Assembly (NCBI GenBank): GCA_019914945.1
Contig: CM034108.1
Span: 11,348,280-11,412,279 of the forward strand
Direction: 5' to 3'
Length of the DNA: 64,000 nucleotides
From: Typha latifolia
Taxonomy: Eukaryota; Streptophyta; Magnoliopsida; Poales; Typhaceae
Shown here: in pieces, positions 1 to 11,668 of the stretch
How positions within the stretch are numbered: the stretch's first letter is position 1
How the letters are laid out: the number at the start of each line of letters is the position of its first letter
Program-made: the position numbers and the translations under genes
The notes under the pieces: model-generated
Seen by the model: only the letters and a program-made list of their open reading frames with translations
Told to the model about the DNA's origin: nothing
The model's database searches: none

Positions 1-135
1 TACATATTTGTATAATAAAAGAATAATTATTTAATTTATTTTGTTATCTTTTTAACCATTTGATTTAAATTATATAAGTTACATGTGTTGTTTTCCTTTT
101 TCTCAATTGGAATACACAGTCTATTTTTTTATCGT

Positions 136-138
<3 letters not shown>

Positions 139-171
<33 letters not shown>
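139..171. repeat. (TA)n microsatellite
   Basis: This is an uninterrupted TA dinucleotide run of about 33 bases. Confidence 0.9.
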
Positions 172-173
<2 letters not shown>

Positions 174-421
174 TTGCATATAACACCGTGTCTTTTAATA
201 AAATTACGATTTACACCCTATATTTTTACTATTTATAAATCGAGTGTTATGATTTAGTGAATATGTGCAAAAAAATACCCTACCATTAGATTAGTTAGTT
301 AAACATAACTAAATCTCTGAATTAAGTCAATTATACTAAGAAAATTATGAAAATACTCTTAGCTAAGTCATATGAAGGGCATTTTAGTTATTTTAAAAAT
401 AAAGATATTTTAGTTAATTTA

Positions 422-423
<2 letters not shown>

Positions 424-480
<57 letters not shown>
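424..480. repeat. (TA)n microsatellite
   Basis: This is an uninterrupted TA run of about 57 bases. It is the source of the spurious poly-Ile-Tyr frame. Confidence 0.9.
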
Positions 481-481
<1 letters not shown>

Positions 482-715
482 TTAAAACTAGAGGTAAAAA
501 TGATACAAAAAAGACATCTTTATGTTGTTCGAAAACTACCCTAAATGCATTCGAACGCACACAAAACTTTTTTCTTCAAGTGACACCTTTAAATATCTTT
601 ATGTTGAGTTTTAGGGCATCAAGTATGATGGTTTTGAGAGAGAGAACACTTTATTATATTAGGGAGAGATTGAAGCTTGAGAAAGTACTAATTAATTAAA
701 GCTTTGCATAGCCCG

Positions 716-935
716 TGTAATATAGTAGATAGCAATCTATTAGGCATGAGAATTGTAAATATAGTAGATAGCGATCTATGCATAGCATAATTGTAGGGAT
801 TGGTTCTATATATAGATAAAATGATATGATTGTATAGGATTCTGATTGTATAGGATCATGAAGATATATTCTGCATTGTCTATATAAAGAGAATTACACC
901 CCTTAGGGGATTTGGCGGCTAATAGCTTCTCTGAC
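716..935 (+). repeat. 5' LTR of the copia element
   Basis: It starts with TGTAATATAG and aligns along its length to 5158-5362. It carries an extra copy of a short phrase (GATTGTATAGGAT occurs twice) that is single in the 3' LTR, which explains the length difference. Confidence 0.9.
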
Positions 936-936
936 T

Positions 937-948
937 TGGTATCAGAGC
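937..948 (+). other. Primer-binding site (initiator tRNA-Met type)
   Basis: TGGTATCAGAGC lies one base after the end of the 5' LTR. This is the standard plant copia minus-strand priming site, complementary to the 3' end of initiator tRNA-Met. Confidence 0.9.
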
Positions 949-968
949 TTGATCCCATCTCCTTCACC

Positions 969-3900
969 ATGACTTCTTCCGATCTCACTTCCAACACCGC
1001 CGTCGTCCTGGTCTCCTCCCCGAGCGCCTCCATCAAGACCACTACTTCTTCTTTCGCCAACGCCATTACTTGTAGGCTAACCTGCACCAATTTCCTCCTA
1101 TGGAAGGCCCAAGTAGTCCCCATCCTTCGGGGCATCCAGCTCTTTGGCTATCTCGATGGCACCACTCCCATGCCGCCAGCCACGGTGACCAAAGGGACTG
1201 GCGATGCTGCCAGGTAGGCCTACGTCAATTGGATCATCCAAGATCAGGCGATCTTGGGTGGCCTCCTGTCCTCCATGACTGAGGACGTGCTGCCTCAACT
1301 CACACGCGCCGGCACCTCTGCTGAAGTGTGGACGACGCTCCACAGAATGTTCTCCGCCCAACATCACGGGAACACCATCCAGATCCACACCCAGCTTTCC
1401 ACGACGAAGAAGCTCGACATGAGTGCGTCTGAATACTTCCAAAAGATTACAACCCTTGCCGACACCACGGCAAACATCGGGTAGCCCATGTCTGATGAAG
1501 AAGTGATCGGCTACATCCTCGCCGGCCTTGGTGTGGGCCACGACGATCTCGTCACTGCCATTACCGTCCTGAGCAATCAGTGAGCAGTGACTCTCTCGGA
1601 GCTGTACTCCTACATGCTTGCGCATGAAGCTCAAGCTGCCATGACGAGTGGCATGGGGGAATTTTCTTCGTCCGCCAACAATGCCATGCGCAAGAACTCC
1701 TCCAACGCCCGCAACAACAACAACAACTACCACAACAACTTCAGGAACAATTGTGGTGGCTACTGCAGCGGTGGTGGCAGTGGCCGGGGCGGACGTGGGC
1801 GCGGCCGTGGTAGGAGCAATGGCCCTCGCTGCCAGGTGTGCGACATCTACGGCCATATAGCCCTGAACTATCGTAACAGATTCAACCATGCGTACCTGCC
1901 GGAGGAGTACCACGGCGGCAATAGCACCATGACGGGAGGAGGCTACAATGTTGACACGAACTGGTATATTGACACCGGTGCAACGGATCACCTGACGAGT
2001 GATCTTGATCGGCTAACCATTCAGGAACGCTACCACGGCAAGGATCAGGTTCAAGTGGCCAATGGAGCAGGTTTGCATAATTCACATATTGGTCATTCTA
2101 TAATTTCTGGCTTAGATCGTTCTCTTGCTCTTAAAAATATTCTTCATGTACGTAACAAAAATAAACATCTTCTTTCTGCACACAAACTTGTTTATGATAA
2201 TAATGCTTTCATTGAATTTCATGATGATGCTTTCTTTATTAAGGACAAGGCCACGAAGAAAATGCTTCTATTTGGTAGAAGCAAAGGGGGTCTCTACCCA
2301 GTGTCGTTTGGTCGCTCAACATCCACCACTCCTCATCATGCTTCGTCCAGTGTCAAGGTGTCATCCTCTTAGTGGCATCAACGTCTTGGGCATCCTACTG
2401 CATCCATTGCTAGGTCTATCTAGAAATCCAATAATTTAGATTGTTCCTTTGAACAAGAGTCCTCAGTTTGTGATGCATGCCAACGTGCAAAGAGTCATCA
2501 ACTTCCTTATAATATATCTGTTCGTGTCACCACCTCTCCTCTTGAACTTATCCACTCCGATGTGTGGGGACCTGCTCAAGCTTCTGTTGGAGGTTTCAAG
2601 TACTATGTAAGTTTCTTGGATGATTATAGTTGCTACACTTGAATTTATCTCATTAAGCATAAATTGAATGTTGAGCAAATCTTTCATATTTTTCAAAATC
2701 ATGTTGAGCGCCTCTTGAATTCCAAAATTTACACTGTTCAATCCGATTGGGGAGGGGAGTATCATTGTCTCCATAAGTATTTCTAGTGTTGTGGTATTTC
2801 TCACTGTGTGTCATGCCCCCATATCTCACAACAAAACGGTGTAGCCGAAAGGAAGCACCGACACATTGTTGAAACCAGCCTTGCTTTATTAGCGCATTCC
2901 TCTCTTCCTCTTAGATTTTGGGATGAAGCCTTCTTGACCGCATGCTACTTAATTAATCGTATATCAAGCCGTACCATCAATTATTCTCCCCCTATTACAC
3001 GTCTTCTCAACATTACGCCAGATTACACCTTTCTTCACACTTTCAGTTGTGCATGTTGGCCTTTCTTCACACTTTCGGTTGTGTATAGTTCCATGCATAA
3101 GGGATATAAGTGTCTTGACAAAAGTACTGGCCGGGTGTATATCTCGCGAGATGTTGTCTTTGATGAATCCCTTTTCCCTTTTTCTACTCCTTCTCGGTCG
3201 ACCATCCCTTCTTCTGATGTTGTTTGTTTCCCTTAGTCTGAGCCGGCAATTGTGAATGATCATATGCGAAATTATGACTTATCACTCTTGTTGTCTAACA
3301 CGTCTGATGCAGCTGCAGTTGCACCGCGTCCCGTGCCTCCGATAGACGATCAGCATGTCTGCATGATCGACGTCCTAGGTGCATGCAGTCCTGGGCGTGC
3401 TACTTCGACTCCTGGCCCAGGAAATCCTCGGCAGCAGCAGCCGCTCAGTGCGGCAACCTCAGCACCTACTCCTGGGTCAGATTCGGCCCAAGTTCCTGCT
3501 ACGCCTGAGCCTAATGCACATTCGTTGGGTCACACAGCAGGCGACGCCAATATCGATCTTGCACCAGATGCTGCTCCCGCTAATGCTCCACCCGTGCATC
3601 AGATGATTACTCGCCTCCGTGCCAACAAGATCTTCCCTAAGAAATTCACAGATGGAATTGTTCGGTACACTCCAAATTGCCGTGCTTTCTTTGTTGAGCC
3701 TACATCTCATCGACTTGCTCTTTCAAATCCAGCTTGGCGCTCCGCTATGGAGGACGAGTTTGCTGCTCTTTAGAAGAATTGTACCTGGACACTTGTACCC
3801 CATCCACCGGGCATCAATGTTGTTGGTAGTAAGTGGGTATTCAAGCTTAAACAACGTCCGGATGGTTCCATTGATAAACATTAGGCGCGTCTGGTTGCTT

Positions 3901-5160
3901 AGGGGTTTACACAGCAATATGGTGTCGATTATTAAGATACTTTCAACCCTGTTGTTAAGCCAGCCACTGTTCGTTTGATCCTTGCTTTGGTTGTCTGAAG
4001 GGATGGCATAAGATTCTTAGCATCCATCCTATGTGTGCAAATTACATAAAGCCCTTTATGGTCTGAAACAGTCGCCTCGCGCTTGGTTTTCTCGCTTCAG
4101 TGAACGTTTGCATCAACTTGGGTTTCAATCCTCCAAGGCAGATACTTCCCTCTTTTTGTTTCGCCATGGGGACATCACCATCTATATGCTTGTGTACGTG
4201 GACGACATTATTATTGCTGGTTCTTCCCAGAAGGTTGTTGATCATTTGCTGTGCGCCCTGTCTTCCTCTTTTCTGATCAAAGATCTTGGTCGGTTGCACT
4301 ATTTTCTGGGGATTGAAGTCATCTACAATTCAAGGGGAATCACCTTGATGTAGCACAAGTATGCCTCCGACCTTCTTCACTGAGCTCACATGGAGAATTG
4401 TAAGAGCGTCTCAACCCCCATGTCTGTTATGGACAAACTTGCACACGACTGTGGTACAGCTCTTGGTGATGATGATGTTTTCAATTATCGAAGCATAGTT
4501 GGGGGATTGCAATATCTTATGTTAACAAGGCCAGACATTTCTTTTGTTGTAAATAAGGTCTGCCAATATCTTTCCAAACCCACTGATGTGCATTGGGAGG
4601 CAATCAAACGTATCTTAAGATAAATCAAGGGCACCACTGCTACGGGACTCAGCATTCGGTGTTCTAGCTCCACCCTCCTGAGTGTATTCACAGACGCAGA
4701 TTGGGCTGGTTGTGTAGATGACCGCAAGTCTATGAGAGGCTTTGCAGTATTCTTGGGCCCTAACCTAATCTCATGGAGTTCTCGCAAACAACCCATAGTG
4801 TCCCAGTCTAGCACTGAAGCTGAATACAAGGCCTTGGCGAATGGCACAGCTGAAGCAACGTGGGTACAATCTTTGCCAAAAGAATTGGGCATATGCCAGC
4901 CGCAACCTCCAATCTTATGGTGCGATAATCTTAGAGCTACCTATCTAACAGCCAATCCGGTTTTTCATGCACGGACAAAGCATATAGAGGTGGATTTCCA
5001 CTTCGTCGGGGAGAAGGTTGCATTGGGTGCACTTGATGTCCGCTTTGTATCGTCTGATGACTAGGTAGCAGATAGTTTCACCAAACCGGCTATGCGCTAC
5101 ATGCTTGATCGTCTACGATGCAATCTGAACCTTGTTACGGTTAAGATTGAGGGGGAATGT
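969..5160 (+). pseudogene. Copia gag-pol polyprotein, broken
   Basis: The frame from ATG 969 holds gag (with the NFLLWKAQ...LFGYLDGT type of motif) and an Arg/Gly-rich stretch. A CCHC zinc knuckle follows near 1832-1875; its last Cys is replaced by Tyr. Next come the protease motif DTGATDH (near 1970), the integrase HHCC finger (near 2375-2500), the integrase DD-E core with the QQNGVAERKHR motif (near 2830), RT with YVDD at 4195-4206, and RNase H with [11 protein letters not shown] (near 4810). In-frame stops occur at 1215, 1482, 1581, 2370, 3771 and several more to 3990. Between about 3990 and 4033 part of RT, including the usual QLDVKNAFLHG region, is missing and the frame shifts by one. 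The element cannot make its own proteins. Confidence 0.93.
5146..5157 (+). other. Polypurine tract
   Basis: A purine-rich stretch ending GAGGGGGAA abuts the TGTAAATATAG start of the 3' LTR. This is the usual plus-strand priming site of copia elements. Confidence 0.85.
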
Positions 5161-5362
5161 AAATATAGTAGATAACAATCTATTAGGCATGAGAATTACA
5201 AATATAGTAGATAGTGATCTATGCATAGCATAATTGTAGGGATTGGTTTTATATATAGATAAAATGATCTGATTGTATAGGATCATGAAGATATATTCTG
5301 CATTGTCTATATAAAGAGAATTACACCCCTCAGAGGATTTGGCGGCTAATAGCTTCTCTGAC
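5158..5362 (+). repeat. 3' LTR of the copia element
   Basis: It aligns to 716-935, starts TGTAAATATAG and ends at GCTTCTCTGAC, where homology to the 5' LTR stops. Confidence 0.9.
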
Positions 5363-6010
5363 TCCCGAAGATATAGGTAATTTGCTTCTATCTGTGTATT
5401 CTTTGTGGTCACTTGAGTGCTTACTTTTTCTCTACTGTTAGCATCTTGATTCTTTAATATTTTTCGTTTATGATCGAAAATGACATGGCTTCCTCTTCCT
5501 TAAACTAATAGACCATCAGATGCTTCAAATTTGACAGGTTTTGCGGGAATTATTTCACTTTGGTGCCTTTTTATTGCTGGAATTCTTTCACTTTAGTAGC
5601 ATGCCAGAGGTTTTTGACTGTTTAAAATTTGGTTTTCTATCAAAGACTGCTTTTAAGTCATTGGTTGTTTATAAGACCGTTCTCAGTCGTCAATCTATCT
5701 CTGGTGCAATCGCTTGCCATAATATATAATCATACACATGCATTATACAATGAATTAAACGTCCATCAACGATAAAATAATCAATTCACTAGAGAGAAAT
5801 TATAAAATTATTAAAGGACTCAAAAAACAAAGATCCTCCCTCATGGAAACTCTGTAAGTTTGAGGCTTATACCCAGTTATTGCAAATCAAGAAACTAGTA
5901 TAAAAATAAGAGTCAAGTTACAAGCCATTTCAATTCCCCTGGCTTTTGAAACAACAACTAGATATAGTTCCATAAAATTATCTTCCTTTTTTTTTTAATA
6001 AACAAAAACA
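5363..6010. other. Intergenic DNA with duplicated ankyrin-gene flanks
   Basis: No gene is seen. About 5585-5700 matches the 5' flank of the ankyrin genes at 11040-11170 and 18560-18670 (the phrase GACTGTTTAAAATTTGG and following bases). Positions 5820-6010 match the 3' flank of other copies (for example 24450-24560 joined to 26740-26850). A left-hand ankyrin copy may once have lain here and been lost. Confidence 0.6.
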
Positions 6011-8260
6011 CTAAAGTAATGCTAACAGAAAGATGACCATAAAAATCCATGAACTATTTAGTTGTTGTGTAAAATACTCAAATGGGTGAGGAAAGCGGAA
6101 GCAAAACCCTTCACCCTCAAACAAATCCAAATAGAATAGCAATAATTTTGGGGCAAACCAAATATTAGCAAAGCTAATATCAATATCAATGTGAGAACTC
6201 CAAATACAAGATGTTAGTTGTAGAACTTCAAATGCCCAAGGTAATTACAAATATGAACACCAAATATATGCAAACCATGAAGAGAAAAGAGGGAGAGACA
6301 CGATTTACGTGGTTCGGCGATGTGCCTACGTCCATGGGCGGAGCAATCTTTAATTCACTATGCAAATCTTCAAATACAAAGAGTTTACAACTCTAATCTC
6401 ACTCTAGACAATAGTGGCTCTCCCCTACAAATTTTTTTCTCTTATTAAATGCTCACACAAAACCCTAAAACTCAACATTTCTATCTATAGGGCTGGTTCA
6501 GATTGGGTTTTTCCGTGTTGCGTTCGTACGCCCTCGGGAGCGTGTTCGAACGCGCCCAGTGTAAATGCAGACTGGCATTCGAACGAGGCTTTGGCGTTCG
6601 AACGCCTGCAGAAACAACTACTCTCGGGTTGGCTCGCGTGTGAACGCAGCTGGGCCATTCGAACGCCTGCATCACCCAGTTTCTGTTTGGGAACTGCGTT
6701 TGAACGCCCCTAGGGCCCGTTCGAACGCACTGGCACACTAAGCTTGCAAAATGCTGAAATCTGAATTTGAGCCAAATTCCAACATTAGTATCCTTGCAAA
6801 GATACATCTTCCCATGTTGAGATCTACTTGCCAATGTACCCAACTTCTAGCAAACGAAAGAACAGGGGATTTGAACAATCCTGTCCATCCTACTCTGCTC
6901 TTGATTGTTATTGCAACTGTGCATATCTGTGTCAAATTAGGCGTGTCGAACAAAAATAAGGTAGAAGTGGTAACAACAACAACAAGAACAACAACGCCAA
7001 AGGAATTGCTAATAGGATCCAGCACCGGATATACGCCTAATGCAAATGCTGCAACCATACTTCCGGTTGCCCACATCAATAAAGCTTGAGACTCAACAAC
7101 ATAGTATACCTTCTTAACCCCGACCCACCAAAAGTTTATTTTTATCCACATGTGGATAACATGGGAGCAAGTAAATGCTAAGGTGTCTGCAACTACCAGC
7201 TCTGTAAACCCCATGCATGGTGAAAGCTACAGCAGATGTTACAGTAGCAATAACTACTGAGGTGATAACTATGCTTTGGTTCATGTATGCATATTTCTTT
7301 GATTCCTTCTCTAAATCTGTCCTATCCACCCGAAGAGGACTTGCAAGAGCTCCGGTCTGTGCCGAGCACCAACAAAAACACCCACCCATATCATAATCTC
7401 ATAGAGCTTACAGATCGTCCTCTGTTTCTAGAAGTGTTTTGGGGACCTTAATACATTTTTCGCACAGAGAGAAGAGGGTAGGTATTAAGGAATTCCTTTG
7501 AACCTGAAATAAGATTCCTTTCTTTGATTCCATTCATGTTAGTTGTTGTATTGATGAATGTTAACACGGTTCTTCTTTTATGAATAAAATGGAACTGTAT
7601 GCACCGAAATAGACATGTAAGAAGGATGGTGCTAAGTTTATACTCCACAAAATTTTTAAGTTCCGTAATCTCTGTCAGCTGTCGCAGAAAGTGGGTTTTC
7701 AGACTGATCTTATAGCTAATACATAAATTTTCGATCAACATCATAATTGTAACTTATACTACTTATCAAATCCAAGATTCATTGCCTGCTATTTTAATGA
7801 AAATCTCACCAATCTATTGAGTACAAATTCAAAAGTTCAGATTATTAGGCTTACCAGATAATACTTGAGATCATAGTCAGACCCAACAATGGAGAGATCT
7901 AGAGGTGTTGGGCCCTCCTTGTTCATAATACTTGAATGTACTTTGCTTGCTGTTTCGCATCAGTAAACTAACAATCCCTTGTTCTTACACTACTTACTGT
8001 CAGATGTAGAGAAGTATTCCCTTCACAAGCTCTGGCCTTTCACACACATACCAGACTACTTCCTTTCTTTTGTATTCAGCAGCAGTATGAAGTAAATTCC
8101 TTCCTTTGTTATCAACAAAGTAACTTACTTATCTGAATCAGGAAACTGACTGAGAAGCTTAGCAATTAAACTAAATCTGCCCCTGATGGCGGCAACATGT
8201 GCAGGATATTAACCACCTGAGTCTGCGATGTATGCCAGAGAAGTGTCTTTGAAATTAAAT
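6011..8260 (-). pseudogene. Ankyrin/PGG gene copy A, broken and interrupted by a solo LTR
   Basis: Read on the minus strand, 7845-8260 is a decayed ankyrin exon with several frameshifts and stops. The PGG transmembrane exon runs from about 7400 down to 6790. It begins with residues like QTGALASPLR...DLEKESKKYAYMNQS and loses frame near 7215, where the segment equivalent to DGTPTLARRY is missing. The end of the exon (SSWIFMVIFLLALL, stop at 6011-6013) lies on the far side of the solo LTR at 6063-6784. The first exon is absent: homology passes directly from the ankyrin exon into the 3' flank of copy B near 8260. Compared with copy B, this is a dead member of the family. Confidence 0.85.
6063..6784 (+). 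mobile_element. Solo LTR, family copy 1, inserted in a PGG exon
   Basis: It begins TGTTGTG and ends AACA and is flanked by perfect 5-bp duplications TTAGT (6058-6062 and 6785-6789). Homologous elements lie at 40750-41558 (same orientation) and 42488-43169 (reverse). The middle carries the conserved phrase ACGTGGTTCGGCGATGTGCC near 6308. About 6510-6740 is GC-rich and punctuated by GTTCGAACG-type palindromes. No PBS, polypurine tract or coding region lies inside, so I call it a solo LTR rather than a full element. The superfamily is not determined. Confidence 0.8.
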
Positions 8261-8490
8261 TATTTTAATTGGAATACATGGTCCACTATTTTATATCTGA
8301 AATTAGTTATATAGAGTAGGTGTATTATAAACTAGAAAGTAGTATGATACGTACATATAAATTGAGAAAACACTACTATTCTAAGAAAATTATCATCTAT
8401 ATAAATATAGTCATATTACAAGCCATTGTAAGAGTTCATCAGTTTACTTAAAACAACTATGTATATATTGTTCCATAAAATAATTTTTAA

Positions 8491-10954
8491 TTAAAGTAAC
8501 GGTAACAGAAAGATGGAGATATAAATGAATGAAGCACCTAAAATTTGTGGGATTTGGTACTTGAACCAAGACCAGACAAGGCGACGCACTTGGGATTTGA
8601 ACAATCCTGTCCATCCTACTCTGCTCTTCATTGTTATTGCAAGTTTACATAGGGGGATCATATGAGCGTGGAGCAAAAGTTCTGAGGTAGAGGTGATCAC
8701 ACAGACAGCAATTCCAAAGGAATTGCTTACCGGAGCAAGCACCAGATATATAGCTAATGCAAATGCTGCTACCAAAATTCTAGTTGCCATCCCCAACAAA
8801 GCAATAGAAAAAGCAACATAGTAACAGCGTAGGCTGAGAGATGTCAACTCGGCTCCATTGAAAGTGCTAAAATATGTGGATAATACGGAGAAAATAAACG
8901 CAAAGGTGTCTGCAATAACAAACGCCTTGAAGGTGTATCTCCTTGCAAGAGTTGGTGTGCCATCAGTGTTGTAATCCCCGGGCAAGGTGAAAACTGCACC
9001 AAATGCCACAGTAGCAATTACTACTGTGGACATTGCGAAGCTTTGGGACAAGGACGCATGTTTCTTTGATTCCTTCTCTAAATCCTCTGGGCCGAAGTCC
9101 TCGCGTACAACGTGGTCCATCCGACGAGAACTGAAACGAGCTCCATTCCATTGCAAGCACATTAGAATCCAATGTGCTGGATTCTAGAGACAAAAAATAA
9201 ACAAGAGAGAGAGAGAGAGTAAGATATTAAAAGTTAAAGATAACTAGGACAAGTATAGTTACAGGTTATCTATATTACCATCTTTCACCCAACTTCTAAA
9301 AAGTGTTGCTACAGGTGATCTCTAGGTGATGAACCATAACATATATTAGTGATCGAAATTAATGAATGAGTAGTAGCGAAAGAGGCTTACTGTAACATAA
9401 GTGAGACCATCTTCAACCCCAATAATGGAAAGATCTAGAGGTGTTAGGCCCTCATTGTTCATGATATTTAAATAGACTCTCTTGTTTCGGATCAGTAGAC
9501 TAACGATCTCTTGATCTCCGCTTCTTACTGCCAGATGTAGAGGTGTATTCCCTTCAAAATCTCTAGCATTCATCAATTTCACAAGCTCTGACCTTCCGCA
9601 GACATACCGGACTATCGCCGTGCTTTTGTATTCGACAGCAGTATGAAGCAAATTCCTTCCTTTGTTATCGAGTAACTCATCCAAATCTGGACACTGTTCC
9701 ATGAACGCACTAATTACACCAACTCTGCCCATAGTAGCAGCAACATGCACAGGAAATAAGCCATCTAAGTCTGACATATATGCTAGACAAGTGTCGTGTT
9801 CTAATAGTAGTTTAACCATTTTATCATTTTTAGCTGACGCTGCATAGTGAAGAGGAGTGCTTCCTGATTCGTCAGAAATTTTTGCAAGTATTTGGTTCCA
9901 CTTCAGAAGTTCATTGGCAGTTTCTGTAGATGAAGTTTACATATATGCTATCAGAGAATGAAGACTATTATATACAATTTAATTACATAGTCAAGAGTGC
10001 ATACAGCCTTCTCTCACAACTACTATCTTTTTTCACTCTCTTAGTCGATTTGAAGATTCCTACCTTTGCCAAGTGAATAGTAACTCCAAGCCTCCAAGTA
10101 TTACGTATGTGCAAATGTGTATGCATATTCAGATTATCCATCTGATGCTACATTACTTACAGAGCATAAAACTACTAAACTTGTATTTCTGTTAGCCACG
10201 GGATGCTGCGGGTTTTCTTAAAACTGAATTGAGAAAATAAACGTTCAGGTTCAGTACCTGAATTTTGGAGGAAGGTAGCAGCATGCAAAGCAGTTTGTCC
10301 ATTTGGCCCGGCATAAGATATCGGGAATGGTGCTTTGCTTGTAAAAGATTGTAGAATTCGAAGAAAAGCAAGAGACTCTGCCATGGTGGCCAAATAAGAC
10401 GGAGATATACCTGCGTGGTCCACCATATCCGCCAGTCCGGGATCAGCCGACATTAACTCCACTGCAACGTCTACGTGCCCATTTTGGGCTGCCTCATGTA
10501 GTGCAGTCCTCCCATCACGATTCCTTGCTCTCAGCGCCGTGTCTACTCCAATTCCATTGGAATCACGGGTGAAAGAAACGATGGAGGAAACTACTTGATG
10601 ATGTCCAGCTCTTGCGGCGCAGTGCAGCGGCGTCTCGAGCATCACATTGCGAGCCACCACGAGGGACCTTTCTCTCTCGCAGATCATCTCTGCGAGCTCC
10701 AAGTGTCCATGGGTAGCGGCGATATGGAGGGCTGTGTTGCCCCCTACGGTAACTCCTCGGAGGATGCTGGCTTCAGCTGGGTCGTCCTGTGCTGAAAGAA
10801 CATCGCCGTTGTTAGGAACTGCAATGGCTAATTCAGCTGTTGCTATTGACGGCAGTAGTCTCTCTAAGAGACTCTTATCCCCTGTTCCTGCTGCTCTGAG
10901 CAACTTAGGATCCATGGGGATCCGTCGAGGACCTTGGATGTCACTCCTTTCCAT
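8491..10954 (-). CDS. Ankyrin-repeat PGG-domain membrane protein (ACD6-like), copy B, intact frame
   Basis: The model has three exons: 10954-10258, 9923-9391 and 9183-8491. Donors are G/GTACTG and ACA/GTAAGC; acceptors are CTACAG/AAAC and CTCTAG/AATCC. Phases agree and give about 640 residues, or 627 from the downstream Met at 10915 (MDPKLLRAAGTGD), which is the more family-like start. Exon 1 encodes ankyrin repeats with motifs such as GNTALHIAATHGHLELAE, TPLHCAARAGHH and GQTALHAATFLQNS. Exon 2 holds further repeats (GSTPLHYAAS, GRNLLHTAVE, GNTPLHLAVRSGD). Exon 3 has the PGG-type domain (KESKKHASLSQSFAMSTVVI), here reading LPGD rather than PGG, followed by about four hydrophobic segments. Family members such as ACD6 are plasma-membrane or ER proteins in salicylate-linked defence and cell death. 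The role here is inferred from the family only. It is one of two undamaged copies in the cluster. Confidence 0.88.
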
Positions 10955-11039
10955 ATGATCAGGGCCGAAGCGGCACGAGAAGATATAGATTCTAGCTGGA
11001 TCAGAGTTAAATACTTACTTTTAAAGTACCGAGAGTAAA

Positions 11040-11410
11040 TTAATATCAGAGTCAACTGTAATTTACCAATAGTTTGGTAGGTATGATGTCAATTTTCCTG
11101 ACTGTTCTTTCCATAAAAGTCTGCTTTTAGTCATTGGCTTTTTGCAAGACCGGTCATTGTACATATACAATTGCGCTGTCAATTCAATTAGAAGCATATT
11201 CTGTTTTAAATCTGCTGTTTTAATTTATAATCTGTTGTGTTGCAAGGAATGATTGTATCTTGCCTTATTATTACTTGGTCCCTCGTTAATTGTTTTTAGG
11301 TTCTATTAGTGCAAATTCTTTAAATACTATTGCCAATTAAGTGACAATTGTGATATTTCAAAAAATATATTGGCAAGCTGGTATAATTTGCTAGGTTTTG
11401 TAACGAATTA
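11040..11410. repeat. Duplicated 5' flank of ankyrin genes (copy B side)
   Basis: This segment upstream of copy B matches 18540-18905 over most of its length. Shared phrases include TAATTTACCAATA, AAGACCGGTCATTGTA and ATATATTGGCAAGCTGGTAT. A shorter match lies at 5585-5700. It is the non-coding part of the tandem gene duplication and may contain promoter sequence. Confidence 0.8.
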
Positions 11411-11630
11411 ATTTGGGACTAAACAAAGTTAGTCATATAATGTGTGTAAGAGTCTTAAGTTGATTGATCTTGAATGGAATGAAATATTTGCTTGCAAGCT
11501 CTCTCTCTCACAGAGGTAACTATAGATGTAAAAGATAAAAAACAAAGGAAAAACTATATTTTAAAATCAAAAGAGAGGTAATTAACTCAAGATATTTTTA
11601 AGAATTAAAAGCAAAATGCAGAGTCAAATA

Positions 11631-11668
<38 letters not shown>

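Larger units (their letters stand above)
1..715. other. AT-rich intergenic DNA left of the copia element
   Basis: I see no gene here. The stretch contains two (TA)n runs and, around 178-300, a phrase resembling the ends of the Mutator-like MITE at 20259-21106 (an 'ACACCCTATATTTTTAC'-like segment next to 'ATTTATAAATC'), so a decayed MITE end is likely. The 65-codon frame crossing the second TA run reads only Ile-Tyr repeats and is not a gene. Confidence 0.6.
716..5362 (+). mobile_element. Ty1/copia LTR retrotransposon, full length but dead
   Basis: The element has two short LTRs (about 220 and 205 bp), a primer-binding site matching initiator tRNA-Met directly after the 5' LTR, and a polypurine tract directly before the 3' LTR. 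The gene order is gag, protease, integrase, RT, RNase H, which defines Ty1/copia. The left flank ends in CCCG (712-715) and the same CCCG follows the 3' LTR (5364-5367), a plausible 4-5 bp target duplication. Coding capacity is destroyed by nonsense codons and by a deletion/frameshift in RT. The LTRs differ by an indel of about 15 bp and several substitutions, so the insertion is not recent. The subfamily was not determined. Confidence 0.95.

Noticed and set aside
1098..1991. 297-residue minus-strand frame opposite gag
   Set aside because: It is the complement of the copia gag region, whose plus-strand motifs are clear.
6481..6843. Frames crossing the GTTCGAAC array (both strands)
   Set aside because: The frames consist of translated repeat words, run across the LTR boundary and have no homologous protein features.
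9900..9960. In-frame TAA before exon 2 of copy B as a nonsense mutation
   Set aside because: Comparison with copies D and E places the acceptor at CAG/AAA downstream of that TAA, so it lies in the intron.
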